In this document: in pieces, positions 27,008 through 35,456 of the stretch
Layout of the letters: each line of letters opens with the position of its first letter
Position numbering within the stretch: the first letter of the stretch is position 1
DNA from: Cereibacter_A sp052244495
GTDB lineage: Bacteria; Pseudomonadota; Alphaproteobacteria; Rhodobacterales; Rhodobacteraceae
Reading direction: 5' to 3' (one strand)
Length of the DNA: 64,000 nt
NCBI GenBank assembly: GCA_052244495.1
Contig: JBQPXH010000002.1
The notes under the pieces: model-generated
The model's database searches: none
What the model was told of the DNA's origin: nothing
The model's input: the letters and a program-made list of their open reading frames with translations, nothing else
Translations under genes and position numbers: made by a program

Positions 27008-27036
27008 AAAGGCCGCCTCGGGCGGCCTTTTTCTTT
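27008..27036 (+). terminator. Intrinsic terminator after leuD
   Basis: AAAGGCCGCC-TCGG-GCGGCCTTTTT followed by CTTT: a stem of ten base pairs, tetraloop and T-run. Confidence 0.9.
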
Positions 27037-27237
27037 CCCCCTTTTGATGCAGTTCGGCGACACAATCTCCCCGATTACGTCACAAAGGTTAGCTTACTCT
27101 TACGCCAGATTGCGGCTGAAGGTGAAAGAAGGCACGGTTTGGGCAGAGATACGACAACCCGCCAGAAAAGGCGGGGAGCCTTCGGAACCAGGTCGGAGTC
27201 GTCGCTCCGAGCGATCCGGATGAAGGGTGGGAAAGAA

Positions 27238-28074
27238 GTGATTTCAAGGCTTGCGGGCGCGCTGATGCGCGCTTTCCTCGTCGTCATTCTTCTGGCGACA
27301 CCCTCGATCCTTCTGCCCGGCGTGGGTCCGGACGGAAAGCAGATGGTCGCTCTCGTCGCCCTCTTCGGCGGGGTTCTCACCTTCGTCGAATACAATGCGA
27401 CCTATCCCGGTCTCGTCGAGTTCCGGGACGCGCCTCCGTTCAACCGTCTGCGGTATGCGCTCCTGTTCGTGATGGTGGTCTCGCTGACGCTGATGCAGCG
27501 GGAGACCAGCGATCCCTCGACGCTCACGATGCTGTTCTCCGAACTCGGCTCCGCACTCGGCGGGGCGATGGACTTCTCGTACAGCCCGGTCCGTCTCGCC
27601 ACCCTGATGCTGTCGGATGCCGCCACGACCGAGGACATTGAGGCGGTGCGCGATGCCGCCGGCATGGCCTATCTCATCGCCACGGCGGCGATCGCGATCT
27701 TCGTGGTGGTGATCCGGCTGAACCGCTGGCCGTCGCGCCACGCCGCCTTCAACGTCTGGGTCAACCTGCCCACGTTCGAGGCCACCGCGGGCGGCGACGT
27801 GGTTCAAAGGCTGCTGCGGGACGCGCGCATTAACGTAGCCTTAGGCTTTCTGCTGCCATTCCTGATCCCCACGGTGGTGAAGATCGGCAGCAGCGGGCTT
27901 GATCCGTTGACGCTGGCCTCACCACAGACCCTGGTCTGGACGACGGCGGCATGGGCATTTCTTCCGGCAAGCCTCTTCATGCGCGGCGTGGGCATGGCCC
28001 GCATCGCCGAGATGATCCGCGAGAAGCGCCGCATGGGCGAGGTGATTGGAAACTCCGGCTTCGTCCCGGTCTGA
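27238..28074 (+). CDS. Hypothetical integral membrane protein
   Basis: A 278-aa protein with about seven hydrophobic segments, not recognised as a named family. The first helix (ALMRAFLVVILLATPSILL) is followed by GPDGKQMVALVALFGGVLTFVEY; charged loops contain FRDAPPFNRLRY and RLNRWPSRHAAFNVWVNLP. The GTG at 27238 is chosen because AAGGGTGGGAAAGAA precedes it; the ATG at 27220 would add six residues and has no good ribosome-binding site. Its stop overlaps the next gene by a CTGA tetranucleotide, so the two are likely a unit. The family looks confined to close relatives, but that needs a search. Confidence 0.75.
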   Translation: MISRLAGALMRAFLVVILLATPSILLPGVGPDGKQMVALVALFGGVLTFVEYNATYPGLVEFRDAPPFNRLRYALLFVMVVSLTLMQRETSDPSTLTMLFSELGSALGGAMDFSYSPVRLATLMLSDAATTEDIEAVRDAAGMAYLIATAAIAIFVVVIRLNRWPSRHAAFNVWVNLPTFEATAGGDVVQRLLRDARINVALGFLLPFLIPTVVKIGSSGLDPLTLASPQTLVWTTAAWAFLPASLFMRGVGMARIAEMIREKRRMGEVIGNSGFVPV

Positions 28075-29093
28075 CGGCTCTCCTCGCGTTCCTCCTGCTT
28101 CTGCCGCTGGCCGCCGCCGCCGACAGCATCCGCTTCGCCGTCTGGGACACGGAGCTGTCCCGGAAGGGGCCGGGCCTCCTGCTGCGCGACATCCTGAAGG
28201 CCGAGGATCCGCAGATCGACGCCGTGCGCCGGATGATCGAGGCGCTGGACGCGGACGTGCTGCTTCTGCTGGGCGTCGATTACGACGCAGGCCTGCTCGC
28301 GGCTCGGGCCCTCGCGGGAGAGGCCTATCCTCACCTGTTCGCGCTGAGGCCAAACACCGGACGCAGCACCGGCCTCGACCTCGACGGAGACGGACGGCGG
28401 GGCGGGCCGGGTGATGCGCAGGGCTGGGGCCGCTTTGCGGGGCAGGGCGGGATGCTGCTGCTCTCGCGGTTGCCCCTCGAGGACCCGCGCGACTTCTCCG
28501 GCTTTCTCTGGCGCGACCTGCCCGGCGCGAACCTGCCCGGCGCGAACCTGCCGCCCCTGCCGCCCGAGGTGGCCGCGGTCCAGCGCCTTTCCACCACCGG
28601 CCATTGGGAGGTGCCACTGCGACTGCCGGGCGATGCGCGGCTGAGCCTGCTCCTCTGGTCGGCCACGCCGCCGGTCTTCGACGGCCCCGAGGACCGGAAC
28701 GGCCGCCGCTCCGCCGACGAGGCACTGTTCTGGACGCGGCTGATCGAGGGACGCCTGCCGATGCCACCGCCCGAGCACCCGGTGCTGCTCATGGGCAAGG
28801 CCAACATAGATCCGGTGGCGGGGGACGGGCTTCACGAAGCCATCACCTCGCTGCTGACCCATCGGCTGCTGCAGGATCCCGCCCCGACCGGTCCCGACGA
28901 CGCCACCGAAACCGCCGATTTCCGCGAGGCGGGCGGGCCGGGCCGGCTGCGGACGGACTACATCCTTCCGGGTCGCGGGCTGCGCGTGACCGGCTCCGGC
29001 GTCCTGTGGCCGCCGCCGGGCGACCCGCTCGCCCCGGTCGCCGCGGCTGCGTCCCGTCATCGACCGGTCTGGGTCGAGATCGAGGTGCCCTGA
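28071..29093 (+). CDS. Divergent endonuclease/exonuclease/phosphatase-fold protein
   Basis: An exported protein of the EEP fold. A CTG at 28071, overlapping the previous stop as CTGA, would start an ideal signal peptide (TALLAFLLLLPLAAAA, cut before DSIRF), giving 340 aa. No ATG, GTG or TTG lies in frame nearer than 27951, which would place 40 unrelated residues before the signal peptide. EEP-like segments are IRFAVWDTELS, DVLLLLGVDYD, GKANIDP, RTDYILP and SRHRPVW. Several positions that normally bind metal differ: LLGVD lacks the Glu of LQE, GKAN has K243 where GDxN has Asp, and SRH replaces SDH. Catalysis is doubtful. A 15-bp in-frame duplication gives GANLPGANLP. Confidence 0.7.
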   Translation: MTALLAFLLLLPLAAAADSIRFAVWDTELSRKGPGLLLRDILKAEDPQIDAVRRMIEALDADVLLLLGVDYDAGLLAARALAGEAYPHLFALRPNTGRSTGLDLDGDGRRGGPGDAQGWGRFAGQGGMLLLSRLPLEDPRDFSGFLWRDLPGANLPGANLPPLPPEVAAVQRLSTTGHWEVPLRLPGDARLSLLLWSATPPVFDGPEDRNGRRSADEALFWTRLIEGRLPMPPPEHPVLLMGKANIDPVAGDGLHEAITSLLTHRLLQDPAPTGPDDATETADFREAGGPGRLRTDYILPGRGLRVTGSGVLWPPPGDPLAPVAAAASRHRPVWVEIEVP

Positions 29094-29134
29094 CCTCTGC
29101 CGTTCCGGAAATGCGGGGGCATCCTGCGCCTCTT

Positions 29135-29165
29135 CGGCACGGCCCGACCGGTGCCGTCCTTTTCT
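29135..29165 (+). terminator. Probable terminator before leuB
   Basis: CGGCAC...GTGCCG stem around a GC-rich 10-nt loop, followed by TCCTTTTCT, 40 bp after the EEP-protein stop. Confidence 0.6.
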
Positions 29166-29235
29166 GCCAGATGCTTGACCGGGCAGGGGCGACGGCGTAG
29201 GCCACGGCAAACCCCAGTGATAGCAGGAGCGCATC

Positions 29236-30345
29236 TTGGCCAACCCCTCCCTCCTCATCCTCGCCGGCGACGGCATCGGCCCCGAAGTCATGGCCGAGGT
29301 GAAACGCATCATCGGCTGGCTCGGCGAGAAGCGGGGCGTGACCTTCGACGTATCCGAGGATCTCGTCGGTGGCGCGGCCTACGACGTGCATGGGGTGCCG
29401 CTGGCGGACGAGACAATGGCGAAGGCGCAGGCGGTCGATGCGGTGCTGCTCGGCGCTGTGGGCGGGCCCAGGTATGACGTCCTCGATTTCTCGGTGAAGC
29501 CCGAGCGGGGGCTGCTGCGCCTGCGCAAGGAGATGGACCTCTATGCCAACCTCCGCCCTGCCCAGTGCTTCGACGCTCTGGCCGATTTCTCCAGTCTGAA
29601 GCGCGACATCGTCGCCGGGCTCGACATCATGATCGTGCGCGAGCTCACCTCGGGCGTCTATTTCGGCGAACCGCGCGGGATCTCTGCCGACGGCGCGGGC
29701 GGCCGCGTCGGCGTCAACACCCAGCGCTACACCACCGAGGAGGTCCGCCGGGTCGCCCGCTCGGCCTTCGAGCTGGCCCGCCGCCGGAACAACCGGGTCT
29801 GCTCGATGGAGAAGGCCAACGTCATGGAGTCGGGCATCCTCTGGCGCGAGGAGGTGCAGTGGGTCCATGACAACGAATATCCCGATGTCGAGCTCAGCCA
29901 CATGTATGCCGACAACGGCGCCATGCAGCTCGTGCGCTGGCCGCGGCAGTTCGATGTGATCGTGACCGACAACCTGTTCGGCGACATCCTGTCGGACTGC
30001 GCGGCGATGCTGACGGGCTCTCTCGGGATGCTGCCGTCGGCCTCGCTCGGCGCGCCGATGGCGAACGGCCGGCCGAAGGCGCTCTACGAGCCCGTGCACG
30101 GCTCCGCGCCCGACATCGCGGGGCAGGGCAAGGCGAACCCGATCGCCTGCATCCTGAGCTTCGCCATGGCGCTGCGCTACTCCTTCGACATGGGCGAGGA
30201 AGCCACGCGGCTCGAGAAGGCGGTCGAGGCGGTGCTGGCCGATGGCGTGCGCACTGCCGACCTGATGGGCCCCGAGGGCGGCACCCCGGTCTCGACCTCG
30301 GGCATGGGTGACGCGATCCTCGCGGCGCTGGACGCGAGCCTCTGA
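29236..30345 (+). CDS. leuB: 3-isopropylmalate dehydrogenase
   Basis: NAD-dependent oxidative decarboxylase of leucine synthesis, 369 aa. It starts with TTG at 29236 behind CAGGAGCG, giving ANPSLLILAGDGIGPEV. Hallmarks are LRKEMDLYANLRPAQ (substrate arginines), RELTSGVYFGEPRG, MEKANVMESGILWRE, the metal aspartates in VTDNLFGDILSD, and the NAD loop EPVHGSAPDIAGQGKANP. It is separated from leuCD by two unrelated genes and has its own terminator upstream, so it is probably transcribed independently. Confidence 0.97.
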   Translation: MANPSLLILAGDGIGPEVMAEVKRIIGWLGEKRGVTFDVSEDLVGGAAYDVHGVPLADETMAKAQAVDAVLLGAVGGPRYDVLDFSVKPERGLLRLRKEMDLYANLRPAQCFDALADFSSLKRDIVAGLDIMIVRELTSGVYFGEPRGISADGAGGRVGVNTQRYTTEEVRRVARSAFELARRRNNRVCSMEKANVMESGILWREEVQWVHDNEYPDVELSHMYADNGAMQLVRWPRQFDVIVTDNLFGDILSDCAAMLTGSLGMLPSASLGAPMANGRPKALYEPVHGSAPDIAGQGKANPIACILSFAMALRYSFDMGEEATRLEKAVEAVLADGVRTADLMGPEGGTPVSTSGMGDAILAALDASL

Positions 30346-30460
30346 GGCGCCGAATTGGGGGCGGGAAACCGCCCCTTTTCTCCCTCGGCCGCTTGCGCTC
30401 GCACCCGTTCCGGGCGAAGGTGCGACGAAATTCCCACCAGCAAAGCGGCGATCTTCCTAC

Positions 30461-31414
30461 GTGGCCAAATCGAACACGCGCGGCGCGCTTCTCGCGCTGC
30501 TTGCATTCGCCATCTATGCAACCCACGACGTCGTGGTGAAGGTGCTGGGCCGCGACTACACCGCCGTCCAGATCCTCTTCTTCGCGACGCTCCTGGGCTT
30601 CCCGCTCGCCTCTCTCATGCTGATGCGCGACCGGATGGACGGGAACCTGCGGCCCCGTCATCCCTGGTGGGTGCTGATCCGGACCGCCTGCATCGTGACG
30701 ACCGGGCTCTGCGCCTTCTACGCCTTCTCGGTGCTGCCGCTGGCGCAGACCTATGCGATCCTCTTCACCATGCCGCTCCTCGTGACGCTGCTCGCCATCC
30801 CGCTGCTGGGCGAGACGATCGGGCCGCACCGCGGCTTCGCCATCGCCGCAGGTCTCGCCGGCGTGCTGATCGTGCTGCGCCCCGGCGCCGAGCCGCTCAG
30901 CCTCGGACATGTCGCCGCACTGCTTGCGGCCGCCACCTCGTCGCTCGGCTCGGTGATCGTGCGCAAGATCGGACAGGACGAGCGTTCGGTGGTGCTGCTC
31001 CTCTATCCCATGGTTGCGAACTTCTTCGTTCTCGGGGCCGCGCTGCCCTTCGTCTACCGCCCGATGCCGGTGGAACATCTCGGCATGATGGGCATCATCG
31101 CCGCCTTCAGCTTCGTTGCGATGCTGCTTACGATCATCGCCTACCGCATGGCCGAGGCCGTTATCGTGGCGCCGATGCAGTATTCGCAGATGGTCTGGGC
31201 CGCGCTCTTCGGCTGGCTGATCTTCGGCGAGCGGTCCGACCTCTGGACCTGGGTCGGTGCCGGGGTGATCATCGCGAGCGGCCTTTACATCGTCGGCCGG
31301 GAGTCGCGCCGCAATGTGTCGGAGAACCGGCCGGCAAGCCAGACCCGGCTGCGACCCGAGGTCGGACTGATGCCGCGGCTGCTGCGCCGCCGCGAGACTC
31401 GTGACACGCCCTAG
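30461..31414 (+). CDS. DMT/EamA-family transporter
   Basis: A 317-aa inner-membrane permease with ten hydrophobic helices in two EamA repeats. Loops include YATHDVVVKVLGRDYT after helix 1, LLGETIGPHRGFAIAAGLAG at the end of the first repeat and FGERSDLWTWVGAGVI in the second. The GTG start at 30461 (VAKSNTRG) is chosen because it directly precedes the first helix; no strong ribosome-binding site is visible. A charged C-terminal tail of about 40 residues follows the last helix. It is only distantly similar to the DMT transporter at 10360. Substrate unknown. Confidence 0.87.
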   Translation: MAKSNTRGALLALLAFAIYATHDVVVKVLGRDYTAVQILFFATLLGFPLASLMLMRDRMDGNLRPRHPWWVLIRTACIVTTGLCAFYAFSVLPLAQTYAILFTMPLLVTLLAIPLLGETIGPHRGFAIAAGLAGVLIVLRPGAEPLSLGHVAALLAAATSSLGSVIVRKIGQDERSVVLLLYPMVANFFVLGAALPFVYRPMPVEHLGMMGIIAAFSFVAMLLTIIAYRMAEAVIVAPMQYSQMVWAALFGWLIFGERSDLWTWVGAGVIIASGLYIVGRESRRNVSENRPASQTRLRPEVGLMPRLLRRRETRDTP

Positions 31415-31475
31415 CGAAAAGCTTGCGGACCCCCTTGCATTCACATCCGCGACCATTTAATCCGCACGCCACGGT

Positions 31476-31552
31476 CGGAGCGTAGCGCAGCCTGGTAGCG
31501 CACCTGCTTCGGGAGCAGGGGGTCGGAGGTTCGAATCCTCTCGCTCCGACCA
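31476..31552 (+). tRNA. tRNA-Pro, anticodon CGG
   Basis: A complete 77-nt cloverleaf: acceptor CGGAGCG/CGCTCCG, D arm GCGC...GCGC, anticodon stem CCTGC/GCAGG with loop TTCGGGA (anticodon CGG, reading CCG), T arm GGAGG-TTCGAAT-CCTCT, and an encoded 3' CCA. A small hairpin (CCCTTCG-TTC-CGAAGGG, 31583-31599) follows. A decayed transposase fragment lies 165 bp downstream. Confidence 0.97.
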
Positions 31553-31717
31553 GTTTCCCGGTTTCAGTATCCCAGACAGTTTCCCTTCGTTCCGAAGGGC
31601 CACCTGTCGGACGCGGCTTGGCCGGTTTATCCTGCCTCCCCCGCCCTCACGCTCTCGCCCATCTGGCTCCTGAAGCCCGGCGTCCGCCCGTGGTCGCGGC
31701 GGCGGGCACGAGCCTTG
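31553..31717. other. Non-coding stretch after tRNA-Pro
   Basis: 165 bp between the tRNA and the transposase fragment. Apart from the 7-bp hairpin just after the tRNA nothing is recognised; it could include decayed mobile-element DNA. No direct repeat of the tRNA 3' end was found, so there is no evidence for an integrated element. Confidence 0.4.
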
Positions 31718-31825
31718 TTAGCGGTTGATGAAGATAATGCCGCCCAGCACGAGGGCGGTCGTCGATGCGGCGATGGTCATGGATGTCAGGAACGGCTTCA
31801 TGCGCTCCATCTGCGCCTCGGACAG
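31718..31825 (-). pseudogene. IS5-type transposase N-terminal fragment
   Basis: Read on the minus strand, this stretch encodes LSEAQMERMKPF at one end and LGGIIFINR at the other. These resemble the first and second conserved segments of IS5-family transposases (L-x-x-x-Q-M-x-R-x-x-P-F and V-L-x-G-I-I-F-I-N-R). Between them the expected R-x-D-D-R appears only in another frame (RRIDDR), showing a frameshift. A TAA follows FINR at once, and a TAG precedes the Leu. No start, terminal repeat or catalytic DDE residues remain, so it is a relic. Confidence 0.65.
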
Positions 31826-31904
31826 CTAGTCGAGGGTGCTTCTCGATCAGATCTCATCGCGTGGCCTGGACCACGCGCACCGCCGAAGACAGTGGGTCCT
31901 AAGC

Positions 31905-33473
31905 CTACGCGGCATCGAACCGATTCTTGTTCAGCGAGGCGAGCAGCGGACCGACATCCCGAAGGTCGAGAGGATGCGACAGGTGGAATCCCTGTCCCAG
32001 TTCGCAGTCGAGCGACTTGAGGAAGGCAAGATCGTCTTCGCTCTGGATACCTTCGGCGGTGACAGCGAGCTTCAGGCTGTGCGCGAGCGCAAGAATGCCG
32101 GTGACGATCTTCTGGTTCTCCGGCTGCTCCTGAATGCCCATGATGAAGCTTCGGTCGATCTTGATGCGATCGAACGGAAGCTGCCGCAGATGCGACAGCG
32201 ACGAAAAGCCGGTGCCGAAATCATCCAGCGCCAGTGACACGCCCATGCCCTGCAGGCGCTCGATCAGCATGCGCGCAAGGTTGAAGTCCAGCATGATCGC
32301 GCTCTCGGTGATCTCGACCTCGAGCCGGTTCGCGTCGAAGCCGGTTTCTGCCAGGATCTCGCGCACCGTCTCTGCCAGATGCGGGTTGCGGAACTGGGTC
32401 GGCGAGAAGTTGACCGACAATGTCAGGGGCCGGTCCCAGCTCTGAGCGGCGACACAGGCCTTCCGCAGGATCATCCAGCCGACCTCGGCTACGACGCCGA
32501 TGTCCTCGGCAATCGGGATGAAGATCTCGGGCGATACCATGCCCCGCACCGGATGGTTCCAGCGTGCCAGCGCCTCGAAGCCCCTGAGCGAGCCGTCCGC
32601 GATGCTGTAGACGGGCTGCAGGTAGGGGGCGATCTCGTCGCGTCCCATGGCGTCGCGCAGATCCTGCTCGAGTTGCGTGCGCTCCTGCGCGGCACGGTCG
32701 AGTTCCTGGTCGTACCAGGCGAACCTGCCGCGCCCCGAGCGCTTCGCGAGATAGAGCGCCTGATCGGCGGAGTGCAGCACGACCGACGTGGTCTGCCCCT
32801 CGTGCATTCGCGCAAGTCCGATGCTCGCGCCGATGTGGAGACGGCTCTCGTCCCGTCGGATGGGCTGCGCGATCGACGCGATGATGCGTCGGGCAACGTG
32901 CTGTGCGCGATCCACCGATGTGCCCGGGCGCAGGATCACCGCGAATTCATCACCCCCCAGACGCGCGGCGACGTCGCCCTCGCCGAGGTTTGACGTGATG
33001 ATGGAAGCGACCTCTTCGAGCACATGATCGCCGCAGGCATGCCCATGAAGATCGTTGATGACCTTGAAGCGATCGAGATCGATCATCATCATCGTGACCT
33101 CGTGGGCCGCACTGTCCGAGGACATGTGATCCAAGAAGCCCCTGCGGTTCAACAGCCCCGTCAGAGGGTCGTGTCGCGCGAGAAGCTTGGCCTCGCGCTC
33201 GGCCGCATCCCTCTCTTTCGCCGTGCGCGCGAGTTCGCGCGACCGGATGGCGAGCATGAACACAAGACAGACGATCGCATTCACCGAGAGCATGGCGAGT
33301 TCGTCGAGCTCCCAGTCCTCGTGAGAGCGGCTCAGGGCCGCGAAGGCTTCGAACGCCTCGAAGTGGATGCTCAAGTACAGGCTGAGCCCGGTCGATGCGA
33401 GTATGAGGAGGTAGAGCGATGTGCTCCGACCGATGTGCAGATGTCTTCTCAACCGTCGTCTCCACCGCATCAA
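31905..33473 (-). CDS. GGDEF-EAL cyclic-di-GMP signalling protein
   Basis: Membrane-anchored hybrid enzyme that could both make and degrade c-di-GMP, 522 aa. Two hydrophobic helices (about 17-37 and 60-78) are followed by a GGDEF domain with the intact active site GGDEF (173-177); the RxxD inhibitory site before it is absent. The EAL domain has E300-A301-L302, NFSPTQF, EVEITESA, D417-D418 in DDFGTGFSSL, DRIKIDRSFI, TAEGIQ and GQGFHLSHP, so the phosphodiesterase residues all look intact. There is no PAS or GAF sensor domain. Single gene between an IS5 relic and a 700-bp non-coding region. Which activity dominates cannot be told from sequence. Confidence 0.93.
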   Translation of the reverse strand: MMRWRRRLRRHLHIGRSTSLYLLILASTGLSLYLSIHFEAFEAFAALSRSHEDWELDELAMLSVNAIVCLVFMLAIRSRELARTAKERDAAEREAKLLARHDPLTGLLNRRGFLDHMSSDSAAHEVTMMMIDLDRFKVINDLHGHACGDHVLEEVASIITSNLGEGDVAARLGGDEFAVILRPGTSVDRAQHVARRIIASIAQPIRRDESRLHIGASIGLARMHEGQTTSVVLHSADQALYLAKRSGRGRFAWYDQELDRAAQERTQLEQDLRDAMGRDEIAPYLQPVYSIADGSLRGFEALARWNHPVRGMVSPEIFIPIAEDIGVVAEVGWMILRKACVAAQSWDRPLTLSVNFSPTQFRNPHLAETVREILAETGFDANRLEVEITESAIMLDFNLARMLIERLQGMGVSLALDDFGTGFSSLSHLRQLPFDRIKIDRSFIMGIQEQPENQKIVTGILALAHSLKLAVTAEGIQSEDDLAFLKSLDCELGQGFHLSHPLDLRDVGPLLASLNKNRFDAA

Positions 33474-34185
33474 GCGAAGCCACGAGGTCGGCGATGCGCG
33501 CGTTCAGCCTCGGCCAGCATACAGGATTGCAGGGCAGTCCCGATGCGCGGCGGCCTTGGTACTCGCCAGCAAGCGGGGGCGGCGGGCGGCTGAGTGGGCC
33601 GTGTGCATCCCGGCATTTCACCGGCACCTATTGTACACTACCGCGACTGCACTTGGGTCAAGAAAAGGCCGCGGCTACATACTTCTGCTTATCCATGCGC
33701 GTCTTTCGCACTGCCGTGTCCGCTCTTCCGTCAGGTCTGGCAGGCGAATTCCCCCACCATTCGGCCAGTTTTCCCGAAGCATCCGGTCATTTGCCGGGCA
33801 CGACTCGGCACCATCAGGGCAGCGGGGGGAATCGGCCGGCACCCTGCCCCGGCCTCGGAACGCGCGGACCATGCCCGCTCACCGTTGGCAGCAACAGATG
33901 ATTGCGCGTGCGGTAGCGTCCACTCTCGGGCGCTCGACGCCGCTGCATGATCGGCGGCACAGGGTTCCACGGTTAGCCTCTCTTCCGCCGGTGGCGTGGG
34001 CGGGACAAGGCGGGTGACGCTCGACAGGTCGAAGAAGCGCGACTACCCGGTCATCCCGCACAAGATGCGGGCAATACGCCGAACGGCCCTTCACGCGGTG
34101 CGACGCCTTGCCAGATCGGAGGTGCTTGATTCTGCGCTGCGGCAGCCATTTACTTCGTCATGCGCCAACTGCATGGCTGGAGAGC
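33474..34185. other. 712-bp region without recognisable genes
   Basis: Lies between the divergent GGDEF-EAL and CYTH genes. Several open frames of 60-200 codons cross it on both strands, but none has family resemblance or a convincing ribosome-binding site. It must hold two divergent promoters. Base composition is a little less GC-biased than the flanks. With the IS5 relic on the other side of the GGDEF-EAL gene it may be remodelled DNA; no repeats or element ends were identified. Confidence 0.5.
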
Positions 34186-34755
34186 ATGCCTTTCGAAATC
34201 GAGCGGAAGTTTCTGGTCGCCAACGACGAGTGGAAGCACGAGGTTTCGCGTGCCGTCAGGCTCAGGGATGGCCTGATCGCGATCCGGGGCGGCCGGAAGG
34301 TGCGGGTCCGCATTGCCGGTGACGCCGCGACCCTGACGGTGAAGGGACCGCGAAAGGGCATCGCGCGCTCCGAATTCGAATACGAGATCCCGCTCGCGGA
34401 TGCCGAGGCCATGATGGCCGAGCACTGCCGCCTGCCGGGACAGATGGTCGAAAAGACCCGCCATTTCATTCCGAACGGACAACTGGTCTGGGAAGTGGAC
34501 GTCTATCAGGGGCTTCTCAGCGGCTTGACCACCGCAGAGATCGAATTGCCCGACAGCGGCACGAGTTTCCAGCGACCGGACTGGCTTGGCGACGAGATCA
34601 CGGGCGATGCCCTCTTCAGCACCCGGATCCTGCTGCGACAGGCGATGGCTCGGCGATGGTCCGGCCTGTTCTGGCCGGCCGTGAGGCGGCTGAACCTCTG
34701 GCGGCGGCGCGCGAGACCGCTGAGCCGTGGCCGGGCGACGGCACGTCGGAGTTGA
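34186..34755 (+). CDS. CYTH-domain protein
   Basis: A 189-aa protein with the CYTH signature EIERKFLV at residues 3-10, then RVRIAGDAATLTVKGPR (alternating basic residues of the tunnel), SEFEYEIPLADAE, KTRHFI, WEVDVYQG and TAEIELPD. The acidic and basic tunnel residues of triphosphate-binding CYTH enzymes are present. Family members hydrolyse inorganic triphosphate or thiamine triphosphate, or act as adenylate cyclases. There is no CHAD domain; the C terminus is a basic tail. The start at 34186 is preferred because the signature must begin the domain, with GGAGAGC upstream. Exact substrate unknown. Confidence 0.87.
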   Translation: MPFEIERKFLVANDEWKHEVSRAVRLRDGLIAIRGGRKVRVRIAGDAATLTVKGPRKGIARSEFEYEIPLADAEAMMAEHCRLPGQMVEKTRHFIPNGQLVWEVDVYQGLLSGLTTAEIELPDSGTSFQRPDWLGDEITGDALFSTRILLRQAMARRWSGLFWPAVRRLNLWRRRARPLSRGRATARRS

Positions 34756-34814
34756 CAACACTCAGGCGCGCGGCGGCACAGGGATGCAACAGGCGCATGA
34801 CACTGCTGCCGCGG

Positions 34815-35456
34815 TCAGGGCTTCCGGACCACCCCCAGGGTCGCGTAGCCCCGCCAGAGCGGTCGGCAATTGCTGGTGCCCCCGATACCAGTGGCCACTT
34901 CGGCCAGCGCCGCGCTCAGGTTCTCGCGCGGCGAGACGTGGAACCGGCCGATCCACCCGCGCAGCCCCTTGCGGAACCAGCCGGGCAACCCGGCCTGATC
35001 TCCGAAATCCACGACGTGCAATTCGCCGCCCTCGGCAAGATGGGCTGCGGCGTGGAAGAGCGCGCCGCGCCAGTCGGGGATCATCGACAGCGCGTAGGAG
35101 ATGGCGATCCGCTCGAACCGGTCGGTCCCGAACAGCGCCTGTGCGTCGAAAGCGGTCGCATCGGCCTCGACCAGCGTGGCGCGGCCGCCGAGACGGGCGC
35201 GGGCCGACCGCAGCATCTCGCTCGAGATGTCGAGGCCGAAAAGCCGGCAATCCGGCCATCGGCGGCCGATGAGGTCGAGGTTCCGCCCCGTGCCGCAGGC
35301 GATCTCGAGTATGCGGGCGCCGCCGGGCGGCGGTGCAAGCTCCTCGATCAGCCTGTCGCGCCCCAGAAGGAAGTAGCGTCGCGTCGCGTCGTAGATCAGG
35401 CGCTGGTGGCGGTAGGTGGCATCCATCAGCGCGGCATGGGCGGCGCTGCCGCTCAT
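34815..35456 (-). CDS. btaB: Diacylglyceryl-homoserine N-methyltransferase BtaB
   Basis: SAM-dependent methyltransferase, 213 aa, that would add three methyl groups to diacylglyceryl-homoserine to form the betaine lipid DGTS. Motif I is ILEIACGTGRNLDLIG, followed by LFGLDISSEML and YALSMIPDW. The assignment rests on these methyltransferase motifs and on its position directly behind btaA with an ATGA overlap (35453-35456), the arrangement described in Rhodobacter sphaeroides. DGTS replaces phospholipids under phosphate limitation in that organism. No Pho box was recognised upstream of btaA. Confidence 0.9.
   Translation of the reverse strand: MSGSAAHAALMDATYRHQRLIYDATRRYFLLGRDRLIEELAPPPGGARILEIACGTGRNLDLIGRRWPDCRLFGLDISSEMLRSARARLGGRATLVEADATAFDAQALFGTDRFERIAISYALSMIPDWRGALFHAAAHLAEGGELHVVDFGDQAGLPGWFRKGLRGWIGRFHVSPRENLSAALAEVATGIGGTSNCRPLWRGYATLGVVRKP

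Noticed and set aside
31476..31552. Integrated element at tRNA-Pro
   Set aside because: No integrase gene and no repeat of the tRNA 3' end was found downstream; only an IS5 relic is present.
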